A DNA stretch of 64,000 bases from Trametopsis cervina. Its lineage: Eukaryota > Basidiomycota > Agaricomycetes > Polyporales > Irpicaceae. The translations under genes were made by a program, and so were the position numbers. Numbering within the stretch: the stretch's first letter is position 1; the number at the start of each line of letters is the position of its first letter. Shown piece by piece: positions 10,572 through 23,917 of this stretch. The DNA lies in the NCBI GenBank assembly GCA_022385755.1, contig MU278356.1:62001-126000 (forward strand), read 5' to 3'. A model generated the notes under the pieces. That model ran no database searches, was not told the origin of the DNA, and saw only the letters and a program-made list of their open reading frames with translations.

Positions 10572-12360
10572 TCAAGTGAGTGATAGTGAATATGAAGGAG
10601 TGTTGTACGATATCCAGCTTGCAAAATGTCTATACAGGTTCCTCGTGCTCATTCTGATAACATCTGTTAGTACAGTGAAATGCGAGATCCTCGGGAGTGC
10701 AGACTCACCTATGCCCCATCGTGATGACGATCCTGGTTCATCACGTCTTATTGAGGGAGACTCGCGCACCAGCCTTTCCAATTTCGCAAGCATGCGATCG
10801 TTCAGGCTTGTCCTGATGGAGTTGTGGGCAGCATTAGACTGCACGTCGATCTCAGTTTGGACCCCACGCAAATCCACCGGATCCGCGATGACTGCCGCAA
10901 CGCTGGAGGCGGACTCGCGATTTTGTGAGTCTTTCGTGGGCTTTCGGTGGCCTTTCATGGGTTCAAACTGCATAGTGTATGGCTGTACTTGATAATTCTG
11001 CTTTACAGGTTGACGATCTGAACGATGCTTATCAGAATCATGAAAGAGAGAAGAGCAATGAAGATGAACTGACTTATAGATACCTCGGGAGTAGATCTTG
11101 GTAGATGGACCACCTCCACTGGACGACGCCTGCCGCACGAAATACGAATGGACATCAAGCTCGCAATTGCATCATGCAAAGCTTTCCGGAAAATGAACAC
11201 TACAAAGATGACGAGAATGGTGCAAGAGATGATACCAGGGATCAGCCCAATGACGAGAAGTGTCCTAAGCTGAGCGAGGTCTTGAACTGTCGCTAGCGAG
11301 GTTGTGCTGGGTTCAGCTGCAAGATAAACATCCATCTCCGTATGCGTGCGGGGGATACTGGGCATGTTCGGGCAGGGGGCCGGGTGACAATGGTATGGTG
11401 GATGTTGGATTTCCGACTTTAAGGACGGAGGCGGGGTTGACTGCGTGTTGCTATCATTCTATGTCGCAGATTCGGCGACATGTCTTCCGCATTGCAAATG
11501 TGGGTCACATCCGGGAGGAGTAGAGAGTTCTGAGTGAAGTTAGCTATGTCACTGGACGACGAGCACGAAGGAAGAATGCTACCGGGGGAGCCTGAGGCCA
11601 CATCTCATAGGTTGGTCTCTACGGAGACGCCACCAGGCGACGTGAGTTGAGGCGATCCCTAGCTCACGCAGAACTGAATAGGCCTTGATTATGATGCATC
11701 TTGCAGACCGCCTTGCGAAAATGATAATTACCGTGAGGACAAGCTGGGCCTCTTCGTGCAGCTCAAATGGTCCACGAACTTAAAGGGCAAACAGATGACC
11801 ACGAAGACCGTTAACGCCGCTCCCAACGTTCTGAGATCACTGTTTACTGTCCGTCTGATCATGATAAACAAAGTCACCTTGAGACCATCGCCAATACTGT
11901 ACTGACAACATGCTTGCACTGTGGCTTGGTCACTACTGAGATGCGATGGAAGTAGATGCGGTGGAAGTACAGAGCAACCATAGACCGAGAAGAAGTTAAT
12001 CAGTGCATGAACGGCTGTACAGAGCGAGGCGCATGTGCTTACCGCGGTTACTTCGTAGCATCACTGGAATTGCAATGGGGAGCATATAAATGCAAATACA
12101 TATAGCCATTACCCGGCCACACGACGTTTGTAAGATTTCCGCAGGCAGTCGGGGATGAGCACTCATCTGGTGCTATAACATGATCCAGTGGGCCACAGCC
12201 TTGTGATAGGGCATAGCGCGAACGATGGTTCTTGGGAGGTACGGCAACACGGGGAAAGCCTAGAAGAAGGAACCGGGAGCAAGGGAGGCAGACCTGCCTC
12301 AGAGTCTGTAAGGGTAATGAACTAAGCCTAAGGAGTGGCTAAAGAATAATCAGTGCCAAA
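10572..12360 (-). CDS. unrecognised multi-exon membrane protein (5' boundary uncertain)
   Basis: The 3' half is well supported. A frame from about 11470 down contains a strong membrane segment (LLVIGLIPGIISCTILVIFVV). It is joined at the phase-0 donor after STPE (about 11092) to an acceptor near 11009, giving NYQVQPYTM and running to the stop at 10572. The cytosolic tail has a Leu/Arg helix (NDRMLAKLERLVRESPS). Upstream, less certain exons encode further hydrophobic stretches: ICIYMLPIAIPVML near 12080, LGAALTVFVVICLPF near 11805 and QLVLTVIIIFA near 11735. A Cys-containing extracellular-like piece (GCGPLD...DECSSPTACGNLTNV) lies near 12130-12200, preceded by a probable exon around 12260. The whole suggests a small multi-pass membrane protein, perhaps receptor-like, but I recognise no family. 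A 45-nt in-frame GTGAGT...CAG intron may exist near 10665-10709. Confidence 0.45.
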
Positions 12361-12768
12361 AGTGAGCTTATTCCGTAAGGTCATCAAAGATACTTGGATG
12401 GTAATCACTACTTAAGTCATGGCGAACTGTAAGAATGACGTCCATTTGCACCAGAATATAGTAGAAAGCGGTGCGATAGAGAGTTCATCATTGCGACTTT
12501 AACAAATGGATTTCGATGAGAGGCAAGTGTCGGTACATTGGAGGAAGACAGCAGGACGGAGGCGAAGTGTTCTGGTGAAGACCCCGGACACTGAAATTAT
12601 CCCAGTTCGGGGGTCCGTGTCAAGTGGCCATGCCTAGACATCTGCTGCGATTCCTACACTCTCAATCCAACATCATCTCAGACTCTTTGCATATTCTGAC
12701 GACGATTTAGGGATTTTTACTGTCTATACCCTAGCATTAGGCACGCAAGATCTACTGGCGGGATCTCA

Positions 12769-15700
12769 ATGTCCACAACCGCAAGACAGGCATCTCATTC
12801 CTCACGGAGAGACATTCAATCTACTTCAAGTACCTCTTCACAGCCTCGAAATGACCGGTCCAGCCGCTCGCAGAAAAATGTACGTGATTTAATGGGCAAC
12901 CTTACGAGAGTCTTATAATGTCTAGCCTGCGATTGAATCAGCTGTTACGCGTCTCTTGATGTCTATCAAGGCTCTACTGGAGACATTGACACTATGGAGT
13001 CAAGGAGAGAAGACAGAGAATGACGTGAGCGACGTCTACGTACGGTTAGGGAACGACTTCAATGCTGCAGTGTCTGCGTTCGGCACGTTTCGCATCGACA
13101 TGACGTGAGTACGCCTCCCAGAGCTTATTGCGCTGATCTTGATACACCGTCCAGCGAATTGAACGCTATTCCAGACGAACTAAGAATCATTCTAGAGGCA
13201 TGCTTGGCGGAAGATGCTTGCCAACAAACCCTGGATACATACCTCCCGGATGTGCGCAAAATTATCACTAATTTACTTCAAGGCCTTCGCGCGAAACAGT
13301 CGATATACAGGCAAATGGTTTCGGACCAGAAATCTCGGACCTCTGCCATTGAAGAAAGTGCCCCCATAAGCAGCAGACCCGAAAGCAGATCTTCCCGGAA
13401 CTCCAGGAGAGATACAGCCAACTCTACGCGGAGTAATCCTCGAGAGACGGTAGCTTCTTCAGATAGCATGACACGCCGAAGCGCAGTGTCTACCCGGAGG
13501 AAGGAGTCTGTGAGTTCGAACGGAGCAGAGCCGTTTGTTGGTGGATTTGCTATTGCAGCGGAACCTCCTCGATCTTCGACACCTGTTCAACCGCATCCTA
13601 GACGAGAATGGTCGGATAGTGGTGCGCCTCGCCCACCCTCCCGTGCATCTTCTTCCAATACGATCACATCGGATGCGCATGGTGACCGTGCAACACCGCC
13701 TCCCGAGGTGCCTCCCGTGCCTCGCCCGCCTTCACAAGTACCAAGCCATGTCAAGCGCTATTCGCTTGTTGACCGACCGAGATCTTCCCCTACACCTCCG
13801 CCAACTGCTCCTACATCCCCGCCCGCCGTCGTCATTGAAGAAATACACAATAGCGCTGATACTCCGCAAGACGAACCGCCGGCTTTCCTCGAAACGCCGC
13901 CGCCGGACGGCCCAGCCATGCAAAGCTCGTTAGCCGCCTTGAAGCACAGCGACGCCCTGGAACGCAGAGCATCAAAACGTTTCTCTACCTACAACATATC
14001 AAAGATGACGGGCGGATCTTTGAGAAATCCTAGTGGCACTCCGAACAGGCGATCAATGGCCGTGTCGTCTGACTTGACACCCGGAGACCTTGCCATGCTA
14101 ACAAGAGAGAATGGGGAGCCAAGTCCGAGAAAGCGCGAACGGGCCCGACTCGCTCCTCAGGTATCTAGAGGCCCTTCACCCATTGCCGAAGATGAGGAAG
14201 AGGCTCCTCCTGTACCCCCGCTGCCTTCGTCATCCCGTGGTCCTTCACCGAACCCTATAGCACAACGCAGAGGAGAACGAGTGGAAGAGCCCCCTCCTTC
14301 CCATGCCGTAATTGAAGTCAACACTCCCCCTGAACCCGAATCTGCGTCCTCTTCTACATCTTTCCCTGTCTTCCTGCAAGTTGGCAGAGAGGTCAAGAAA
14401 GTCGTTATCGAGCCGGGCTTGAGCTTTTCGAGTTTGCGCGTTCTATTCGTCGATAAATTTTCATACAGCCCGGGACAGGATAATTTCCCTGCTATCTATA
14501 TACGGGACCCATCCAGTGGTGTGCAATATGAGCTTGAGGACATGGACGAGGTCAAGGAGAAGTGCCTTCTCTCCTTGAACATTGAGCGTAAGTGGAGTTG
14601 AGTGCTATGTTATCAATGTTATCTGATTTGTCGCCACGCAGCATTGGACCAGATCAAGCAGCATATAGACCTGCAGATCACAACATTGTCGCAAGACATA
14701 AAGGACCTTCGATCAGCCGTTGCCAACCAGCGGCGCGCTTCCCTCCCTCCCCCTGAGCCTATGATCATTGGCCAGGCCCTCTCTGACGGTACACCTCAGG
14801 CACCCCGTCCCTCTGATCGACAATTCCGCAACGTGGCAAGGAGACTATCACGTATGATACCGGAGTCAGGGGATGAAGAAGCTACGTTGAGAGGTACACC
14901 TGAGCCGATACTCCCGCAGATTACTGGCGCATCGATCCAGCCCCAAATGACCGGTGCTTCTATGGTCTCTGATTACTCGGCGCGGGTTGTCACCGATTTG
15001 AAGACGCAGTTCGACGAGGTTCAGAACCTTCGACGCGACCTCGGTATCATGCGTCAGCTCTACACAGACTTTATGAAGCAGACCAAAGAGTCGCTCGGCA
15101 CGCTGCGTACGCAGACGCAGAATGTCCGGCAGCTCGCGACAACTAAAGTCGGCGGCGCAAGGGCCTATATCACCGACGGAAAGTCGAAGTTAGACTCTCG
15201 TAGCCAGAACGTTTTGACGAAGATGGAAGAGCTTCAAGACACCGTTGAGGCTATCAAAGATGATGTTCTCAAACGCAATGTATCCCCACGTCCGCAAGTC
15301 CTGAAGAGCATCAAAGCTGATATTGCAAATGTTGCCGCTGAGTTGGAGAGTTTGAAAGATCATATTCAGACTGTCAAGCCGATGTGGAAGAAGACATGGG
15401 AAGAAGAGCTGCAGAATATCGTGGAAGAACAGCAGTTCCTCAGTCATCAAGAAGAGTTCCTGGGCGATCTTCTCGGGGACCACAAGGCGGTAGTGGAGGT
15501 GTACGGCCACGTGGAGAAGGTCATTTCATTGCGAGGTACGGGCTCTGGCAAAGCACGCGGGGGTAAAGTCTTCAGACCACCTCCTCCTGACGAGGGTCAT
15601 ATGGGTTTAAATACGGTCTTGCTTGAGCTCCGCGGGACGGCGGATGACGGCGACCGTCGTATGAAAGCCATCGAGGCCACGGAGAAGAACCGAGCGAAGC

Positions 15701-15912
15701 AAATGCAAGGTCAGTCTGACGAGTTCCAGTCGGAGCTCGCTGGCTTCGTGAGCGAGAAGAAACTGAAGATGACGGGAGGGGCTGAGGAGATTGAGCGTGT
15801 CAGGCAGAAGAGAAACGAGATGACGCTAAAGGCTATGTTCAACGGCGGTACTGGTTCTGGCCCGGCCTCTCCAGCCTTGTCCAACGGTGACCTTGCATCT
15901 CCACGAGAGTGA
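12769..15912 (+). CDS. BUD6: actin-interacting protein 3 / Bud6
   Basis: Four exons (12769-12879, 12926-13104, 13155-14587, 14642-15912) total 2994 nt and give 997 residues with every junction in frame. The short Ser-rich N-terminus is followed by the AIP3 N-terminal region (about residues 38-120): IESAVTRLLMSIKALLETL, then DVSDVYVRLGNDFNAA and IPDELRIILEACL. A long Pro/Ser-rich disordered middle holds many proline tracts that could bind SH3 domains. From about residue 490 the conserved core begins (VFLQVGREVKKVVIEPG, IYIRDPSSGVQYELEDMDEVK) and leads into a long coiled coil (about 590-960). In yeast, Bud6 helps formin Bni1 nucleate actin cables at sites of polarised growth. That role at hyphal tips is inferred here. 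Confidence 0.9.
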
Positions 15913-16292
15913 AAACTATCCGTTACTCCGCGGTAGACATTGCAGTCAGTCTACCGTATGTTATCATTATGTACATTCCGTCGTTTTGGTCGCTCAAGTT
16001 GTCTCCATCGTATAATACTGCACATATGTATTCGAATCTCAGTTTCCTGCACAACTCCTCAGGCGCATACCAACTATTCATTGGAATTCCGATGCTAAAT
16101 ACGGTGTCCTCTATTGTTAGCCTCAGGCGCCCAAATATGCGGCTCACGGAGGTTCAGTATTCGACTTTGAATTGGGCCATCTGACGATAGTGCCACTCTC
16201 CCCCTCCAGCCCCTCTAGCTGTTCTACTTGTGGGTATCTCAGGTTAGTTCGAATCTGCAATCCTTACGTTCCGAGGGTGCCATATCCTCGGA
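15913..16292. other. intergenic between BUD6 and the coiled-coil gene
   Basis: This is a 380-bp tandem-gene spacer. It should contain the BUD6 3' end and the promoter and leader of the next gene. No protein-like frame is visible and no ATG before 16293 leads into the downstream coding exon. Confidence 0.4.
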
Positions 16293-18326
16293 ATGACCCG
16301 TGGAGGGAAGAACGTAAATGGACATCATCTTCTAAACGAACAAGAAAAAACGGTACGTAGTAGCGCAGAATGACATAGAAATATCTGTTACGTCGAATAT
16401 CGAGTTTATTTCTGTGTGTGTATCTATAGATTGCGGATCTTCAAGTGCAGCTGGATGCCCAAGCCTCGCGATCATCGCACTTCCAATGTCGCGTGTTATC
16501 AGTTCTGGACAACATGGATCACCTTCAAGCTCAACACCACAAAGATCTCTCATCGGCAGAGATGACCAGGCAGAGTTTGCAGACCAGGCTGAATGACTTG
16601 ATGGAATACACGGCAAAGGTTGAAGAAGAGCGGGATGAGCTCAAGAGCTGTGTACAAGCTGTCCTGGAAAAAAGTAAGCATTTACGTCGACATATGAAGC
16701 AACCGGCCTGCATGTGTGAAGGGAGAAGTGTATCTCTATGCTACATTCTAACAAACCCGATTTATATCTGTAGTACAAGCCAATGACGACTTTTCTACCT
16801 GGCCACACGCCCGGATTTCACGCCTTGAGCCTCTCGGTAAGTAATTCCCCCTCCAAGCCTTGTTTTGGATATAATAGATTAGTTTCAAGAACCCGTGCGT
16901 ATGCCAGAAGAACTTGCCTCTACATCCTCTGGCGAGGCCTCGGAGTACACGACGATCATCGCTCTTCTCAGGGCAGAGCTAGAGAGAGAGCGTGCGTCGC
17001 ATGCGCGTACCCATGATATCGCTGAGGTTGAGATACTTACATTGCGTGCTCAGCTTGCGCGCAGGGAAGCAGAACTTGAAGCTGCTGTGAGCGTTGGAGG
17101 TCATCATGACATTCGTCATATCCATCGAGAATCCTATTCTAAACAGGAAGTGGATTCCATCCCTGACTCGAGGGTTGTTCCCGCACAAGTACCACGTTTA
17201 TTGGGGCTCAGTGCTGCTAGGCATAAGATTCTTGAGACTGAAGTTATGCAACTGAATGCTCGTGTGAGTATTGTAAGCCATGTGCATCAAGCTGTACCCA
17301 TCTGACCCTCTCGCTCTACATAGCTACAACAAGCCCGCAATCTACAACTTGAGTCTCCAACTGAACTGCCCGGCGATGACGATAACGACACGGTCGTCAA
17401 TCCTCTTCCTCCGATCGCGGAGCCAAAGACACCGAAGTCGCCCAATCTACAACCTGTGGTCGCTCTCGATGTGCCATCTCCATTTGTCATGACTCCGCAG
17501 CGTCCACCCTCTCCGACAAGGCCTCCTATGGACAGACTACCTGCTGTTGCGGAAGTGGATCACCCTCAACCAAGCCAGTTTGTTGTCCAACAATTAGAAG
17601 AGCAGATCAAGCGATTGGCGGCGGAAATTGATTCGTTCACGATTCATCGAGCGACTTTCTTTCAGGATCAGCAGGTATCTGTGCGTTTCGACAATCACAA
17701 GGAGACAGCTGTGCTTATCTGTCTCTGTATGATAGGCACAGTCGTCAGATGACCCGAACAACGTTCTGCCAGCACGAACGGCTCCTACCGCTCCAGTAGA
17801 AGTTCGGGGAGAGGATGTGCTTTCTGAAGAGCTCTGCCTTCCGATATCGACCCCAGGCATGTTGGAGTCTGCGACCGAAGTTCAGGCCCACACCAGTACA
17901 GAGCGTAAATATTGGCCAGGCGTTCGAGATTTCGGAGAAGGCGAAATGTCCATGGATCTCGACACTTCGTTCCCACAAACGGAAATGGGCATCACCGAGC
18001 GGCCCCTTGACTCCCAGGATGCAGACCCACTTCTCGTACCTCTTCCCTTATCACCTGATAACAGCGACTGGGAGATTTTGTCGTCCCCTCCCAACGTATA
18101 TGATAGACCTCCAACGCCATATTCAACGACACCGCATCGTGAGGTCGTTGGTACACCAGACGGAGGCCTTACCCGTGTTTCAGATGAAAGGCTGAAGGCT
18201 CTCGAGGAAGAAGTTGAGGGCTTGAAAGGAGCGATCGCGGAGAGAGATGAGATGCTAGTCGATTTACAGCGCTTGGTAAACGAGTTGAGGGTGCAACTGC
18301 ACAATGCTGGATTTCACTTCATCTGA
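16293..18326 (+). CDS. coiled-coil protein, unknown function
   Basis: I start the gene at ATG 16293. Its 20-codon first exon (to 16352) joins by GTACGT...TATAG to an exon at 16430, giving EQEKTIADLQVQLDAQASRS. At least five further small introns follow. The protein alternates coiled coils (about residues 20-95, 120-185, LETEVMQLNAR, FVVQQLEEQIKRLAAEI) with Pro/Ser-rich linkers. It ends with a final coiled coil (RLKALEEEVEGLKGAIAERDEM) closing at FHFI. The layout suggests a scaffold or tether, but no family is recognised. The start is inferred from the absence of an upstream ATG in frame, and small 5' exons could be missed. The gene converges on CYP505, with only about 240 bp between the two stop codons. 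Confidence 0.65.
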
Positions 18327-18568
18327 TCGTACTTATTTGTCTGGACTATTTTATTGATTTCGGGATGCGGATGTAACTTTTGATCTAGTGTAGCATAGTT
18401 TAATCTCTTGTATCGAATGTCTTATTGCGTCGAGCTGCTCTCCATTGCTATCCATCATTCACGCTCAGAGACGAACTAATTTCCGATTTGCGAGATACCA
18501 ATACATCGTTTGGGATTACAATCTCGGGGCGTACGGTACACAGCGGAGGCAGCAAAGCTCTTCCAAGC

Positions 18569-21500
18569 TCACTCGAAGACATCCGTGGCAAACCTCCCAT
18601 TGATCATGGTGTTGAATTTTTCCTGAGCGGTAGCGGGGTCAACTTGCAAACGGTCCTCGACGATCTTGACGAGGGTCGCTTTCACTGACGTAGCCATCTT
18701 GCCAGAGCCACACACATAAACCTGTCATATATGCTTAGCGAGACTGGTCGCGTTTCGGACATATGAGTGTCACCTTAGAACCTGCATTCCACGCTTCGGC
18801 TATGTCTTTCCTATCGTCCCATAGCCGGCTGCCGCGAGTTGTATCAATAACTCTGCTTGTCACAAGGGTTTTGAAATGGGTAACTCACTCCTGCACATAC
18901 TTGCAACCATTTGAGGACAGAGAATCCCGGGAGAATGCAGGCCGCACGTCGACGATACCTAACTCGGCCCAGGCTTTGAGGTCGGAATCGGAGTACAGAT
19001 AATCTTCCTGGGAACGGCATCCGAAGAACAGCAGACTCTTGGCCACCTCACGACCAGCCTGTTTCTGAATAGCTCTCTCCTGTAGGAAACCACGCATCGG
19101 CGCGAGGCCTGACCCCGCAGCAATCATAATAAGGGGCACCGATAGGTCGGTAGGAGGATAGAAAGCGGCATTGGATGAGCGGATGGCAAGCTGTACTTTG
19201 TCCCCTTCGCGTAGGCCTGCGAGGTATGTCGAGGCAACTCCCAAGAATGGTTCGCCGTGGCCAGACCGGGCGGGTGCCTCAAGTACGCTAATAGTGAGAG
19301 CCACCCTCTGAGGATCTGCGAGGGGTGACGACGAGATGGAGTATTGCCTGATGCGCATGCTGGGCAGCATTTGGAGGAATTCGGCAAAGGTTAGCTCGAT
19401 ATCTTTGTGCTCCTCTAGAATATCCATGACGCTGATACGCGGAGCGAGTACTTGTTCTCCGTAGGACGTAGTGAGGCTTTTTAGTGCGTTTGTCGTAGAA
19501 TCGGACTTTGCCTTTTGGGACAGCAAGCGCAGGTCCCGAGTAGTTGCCGGCTGCGACAGCTCGACATAGCCACTGAGCAAGTATTCGACATTCACAGGGC
19601 GGCCAGTAGGGAGAGGGGAAGGACCACTGGCGGAGATGGTGATCTAAGCAGAGGTGAGACTACTGGATAACGTATTCCAAGTGACTGCCATCGTACCTCT
19701 TGTTCAGCGGACAGCCCGAAACGAGCTAATGCGCGACGAACATCGCGAGTGGGGTTAACTGGCAGTCTAGGGGATTGGTGTCAGATTTCACCGTATACAC
19801 TCGTCATAAACGCGACGTCGTACATGGCAAGGTAATCTCCCGCACGGAAAGTGACTCCTTCAGGTAGATCGAATTCTGGGGAGGTATGAGCAACTGACAT
19901 CATTGAATATCACTACACTCACCCAAATGCCTCTTGACCGGTACTCCAGGAGCAGTCAAAACCTTGTTTTCTCTGCAGGTGCCGAGTGCGGCATCTGGTT
20001 GACGCAAGAGACTTGCACGCGTTGTGCCGGATTTTAGTGAGGAAATCTCAACGCCCAAGGAGCTGGTGCCGGTAGTGAAGGTGGCACCGTACAACTGGAC
20101 GGAAAAGGGTTGTAAGCCTGTCCGTTGGTAGTGTACCAAGCTCGGTGACTTACCTCAGAAAGAGCCTTCCACAAAGAGCCTTCCCACGTTTCAAACACTT
20201 CGAAGAACTCTGCTGTGCCAGCATCCCCTTGCCCGCGTTCGAGTAGTCTCTTCCCTCCCCGTGCTTCAATAGTCGTATCGCACAGGTTAGGGATTCTTTG
20301 GTAAGTTGCGACCCAATCGTGATTTCCACACCCGAAAACGGCGTAAGAGACGTCGGCGAATTCTTTCCCCTCCAATGTGGAGAGCCATTCAACGAAGTGA
20401 GCTGCGTTGTCGGCCGGTTGTCCCTCATAGGAGGCTGTGACTATAATAACCGGACCATCAGTGGGCACATGCCCAACGGCAGAGTCGAGCGTTCCCAGTG
20501 ATGCGTGGAAGCCTAGGATTGTCGTGAGTCGTATGGCTGTGGAAATCCCCACACACAGACGTACCATGCCCACTCGCATCCGAAGCGATTCTCTGCGCAA
20601 ACGCTTCTGAGGTCCCTGTATTCGAGCCATAGAGAACGTAGAGACGTTTGTTTCCTTGCACTGGTACCCCTGGTTGCTGGACTTTGTCTGTCGAATGATC
20701 GCGCAATAGAACCGAAGACGGGCTGGGTACAATCCGACCCTTATCGCTGCGGGGTATGGCGTGGATGTAGAAGTCGTTGGGCTTGATGGTCAGAGTCTGC
20801 TTCACCTTCATATCGTATGCTGGATCGTCCATGGTGAAGTCGAATCGTTGCATGAGGTAAACAAGCACGATCTGGACCTCTTGCCAAGCAAAAGGCCTCC
20901 CCTGCAAAACGTGCATAGTATTACCACATGCATGTGGCCGCTTTTTATACAGGACTTACGATACAGCCACGCATACCAAAGCCGAATGGCTGCCACGAAC
21001 CCCGCTGTCGTTCAGAAGATGAGCAACATAGTATGAATGACATCCGATGGCATGCGTACCGGAAGCGCTTCAAACTTGCCATCTAGCATACGCTCAGGTT
21101 TGAACTCTTCCGCCTGCGGGTAATTAGTGTCACGCCAATAGGAGAGAGAACCGTGTCCTCACATCGGCACCCCAAACGGCTGGGTCACGGTGAATCGAGA
21201 ATATGTTACACCATATGGTATTAATGTCCTTCTGGACAGCCCATTTCCCGTCACCCAAGGTTGTATTCTCAAGAGGCGTCGCACTCCTCAAAGGAGCAGG
21301 AGGGGCAAGGCGTAAAGCTTCTCGCATGACCGCTGAACAGATAGAAGAACATAATTAGTACCGCTATGAGCACGTTAGCGACCTACGCACCCAACGTATA
21401 CGGTAACTTGTGAACGTCGTCTATGGTCATAGCGCGCTGGCCAATCTTGGTGTCAACTTCTTCACGAAGCTTCCTCATAGCCTCGGGGTTTCTCAGGAGG

Positions 21501-22892
21501 AAGTACATTATGAACGACAGCATTCCTGTGATTGAGTTAGTCTAGATACGGTAGCCAGTCAATCGTGGTCACATACCTGAAGTGGTTTCGTGTCCTGAGG
21601 AAACACCATTTAATATCACTCTAAACGGCCACGCATAGCAAAACGGCATATGACAACTCACCCGCAATCAGAAAAGTCAGGAGCTGCATTACAACATCAT
21701 TAGAGCGGAGGAATAAGAGCGATAGCAGCTACATACATTGTGTTTGATGCTTTCGTCTGACAGACCCTGTCCTGTTTCTTTATCTTTTCCGTTCAACATG
21801 ATGTTCAAGATATCCTTCTTATCGCTTGGATTAGCTTTGCGCTCATTTAGAACTAATGTGGGGTTAGCATAGCCTCCCACGGGAGAATCAACCCGTCAGT
21901 TGCTCACTATTCTCAACGTAGCTCAGCATGACCTGCTGATCTGCCTCGTACTTAGCGTTGGTCCCGACCATCATATTTTGCAGAATGGTGGGCCGCTTCG
22001 ACCTCAGGCCACATTCGACAAGGAAGTCGGACATGGCTCGCGCGAAGGGGTGAAGACCGTCCTGCGGGCAGAGATAAGCGTTTTCACCCCATTACCCAAA
22101 CGGCGAGCACATACCACATAGAACGTATTCATCCTTGACGAAGGCGGAGACGGTCAGATGGGTGTTTTGTCTAACTAGAAGAAGACTGTTCACCTGTAAG
22201 ACATTGCACATAGCGTTATGGCCTCGAGTGTCAAGGCTGTGAAGTCGTGAGCGGGGTCGATCTTGTAGTTTGGGCCAAAGCTATATAAGATGACATCAGA
22301 GACGGCACTCAAGCTCGAGTCTTCATGCGCACCGTTCCCATTTTGCAACCAGCTGTCCAACGACGTCGCACATATCATCGAACATACCGCGGACGTTCAA
22401 GGTGCTGAAAGCGGGCATGAGAATACGATCTGCGACGCAGAGCCACGATCAGAAAACGTTCGACGAACTCAGCGAGAAAGACATACGAGCTACAAACCAC
22501 TTCTGCTCCATCGGCACGTCGGCCTAAACCGTGCATCAGTACCAGTCAAGCACAGGGGGTGTATTGCGAAAATCTGACCGTAAAGAGACCATCTCCTGCG
22601 GCATTTCTGACCTCGTAAAGAGAGGCGGAGAGCGCCTTGCGGAAACGTTGCTCGTCCGAAACCTCATTTAGGAGGGCCCTACTGTTGATAACAACCGTAT
22701 GTGTCCCTAGGGCATGATCAGGATTATTATATGGCGGCAATGGGTCATAGTCTCACCTAGCATATTGAGCTGATAAATCTCGCCATACTGCTTTGCCAGC
22801 AGCGTCAGTGACCGTAGGGGCACCTCTTTGTCGATCGCCGTAACATGGCCTATGAAGGGGATGGAAGGAGGGGATGGGATTGTTTGACTCAT
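18569..22892 (-). CDS. CYP505: CYP505-type self-sufficient fatty-acid hydroxylase (P450-reductase fusion)
   Basis: The gene starts at 22892 (MSQTIPSPPSIPFIGHV) and ends at 18569, with about a dozen short introns. N-terminal P450 half: no membrane anchor, oxygen-activation motif GHETTS (near 21590), ExxR helix EALR (near 21320), and heme-binding WQPFGFGMRGC (near 20975), interrupted by an intron just after the Cys. C-terminal half: FMN/flavodoxin domain (LYVLYGSNTGTSEAFA near 20640), FAD site RQYSISSSP (near 19345), and NADPH domain (AAGSGLAPMRGFLQERA near 19100, VYVCGSGKMA near 18720). This is the layout of Fusarium P450foxy and bacterial P450BM3. Those soluble enzymes use NADPH and O2 to hydroxylate fatty acids near the omega end. 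Family and chemistry are firm; the actual substrate (fatty acid, alcohol or another lipid) is inferred. Confidence 0.92.
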
Positions 22893-23917
22893 TTTCGTTG
22901 TAAGGTCTCATCTGTTTCCCCTGTTCTTTATACACTGCAGCCATAAGGGTCAGGAGCTTCCTTGTGTTTGAACAGTCCACTGCGTCAGGAGTACGCCAAG
23001 GCGCGAATATTGCAGAATAAGCGCGCTGGGAGATAGGGCTCAGAAACGGCAGCGGGAATGGAGCAAACACACATATCAAAGTGTTGATATACGGGCACAG
23101 CACGGAGATGAAGTCGAGATGGAACCCCAGGCAAACCGGCATCGAGTAGACAATTCGGTGGTATCTGGAAATAACCACCCCCCGCTGTGTGGACGGTAAG
23201 CACGGCGGGCGGAGGACACTGAGAAAGTTGCGGCGATTGTGATCTGTACGCTGTCAGTCAAGACGTCGCCAACCGGGATAATATCGAAGTACTTACGTCT
23301 GAGGGCTGACCGTTACACTTAACAAGAGTCGTGTATACGGTGGCCGTCAAAACATGAGGCCTCGTCTCTCGATCAAGGTTGTGTCACGTCCATGAGATTG
23401 CGAACATACGTATTCGCGGGGCCAGTTTTTCGATATGCCCTTTTGGAGATGATCACGCTGGCACGAAGTGGACGAACCCAGGCCAACCCCTAAACGCAGC
23501 TGATCCAGCACTCATCAGTTAGTGGGCCACCGACGTATGACATCTGTGCCACACATCGTTATCGGTATTGCTTGCCTGTTATGTAGAGACGGACTCGCAA
23601 TGACAGGTCATGCGTCGTAAGCTTGAAGCTTAAGTGGGGCTGTAATCGATACTGAAGAGGGTACGCTGCCGACCCGGTCTTCCGAGCTATCAGGAAGGTG
23701 TATACTCACTCAGCTCGTCTTCACGCCCTTACAAGCGTCCCGGTGTACCGTCCATCGTGCAAAGTAAATGTCGGCGATACATCGCGAAGTTATAGGTGAG
23801 AGTAAAAGCTAAGTAAAAGCTAGTAAACGCGCCCGTTAAACGCGGTCAGGTGACCTTCGGACGTTACCGACACCCTGTAGGGGGTCTCGTTCGCGTGACT
23901 GCTCCTACTCCCTTTCC
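22893..23917. other. divergent intergenic region between CYP505 and the LRR gene
   Basis: About 1 kb separates two divergent start codons, so promoters for both genes lie here. Minus-strand open frames of 60-140 codons at 22753-23261 overlap one another in different phases and show no recognisable protein. The part near 23800 repeats AGTAAAAGCTA twice in close tandem. I see no transposon or RNA gene. Confidence 0.4.

Noticed and set aside
22753..23261. Minus-strand frames upstream of CYP505, considered as an extra exon or small gene
   Set aside because: CYP505 already has a complete N-terminus at 22892, and these frames overlap in three phases without conserved motifs.
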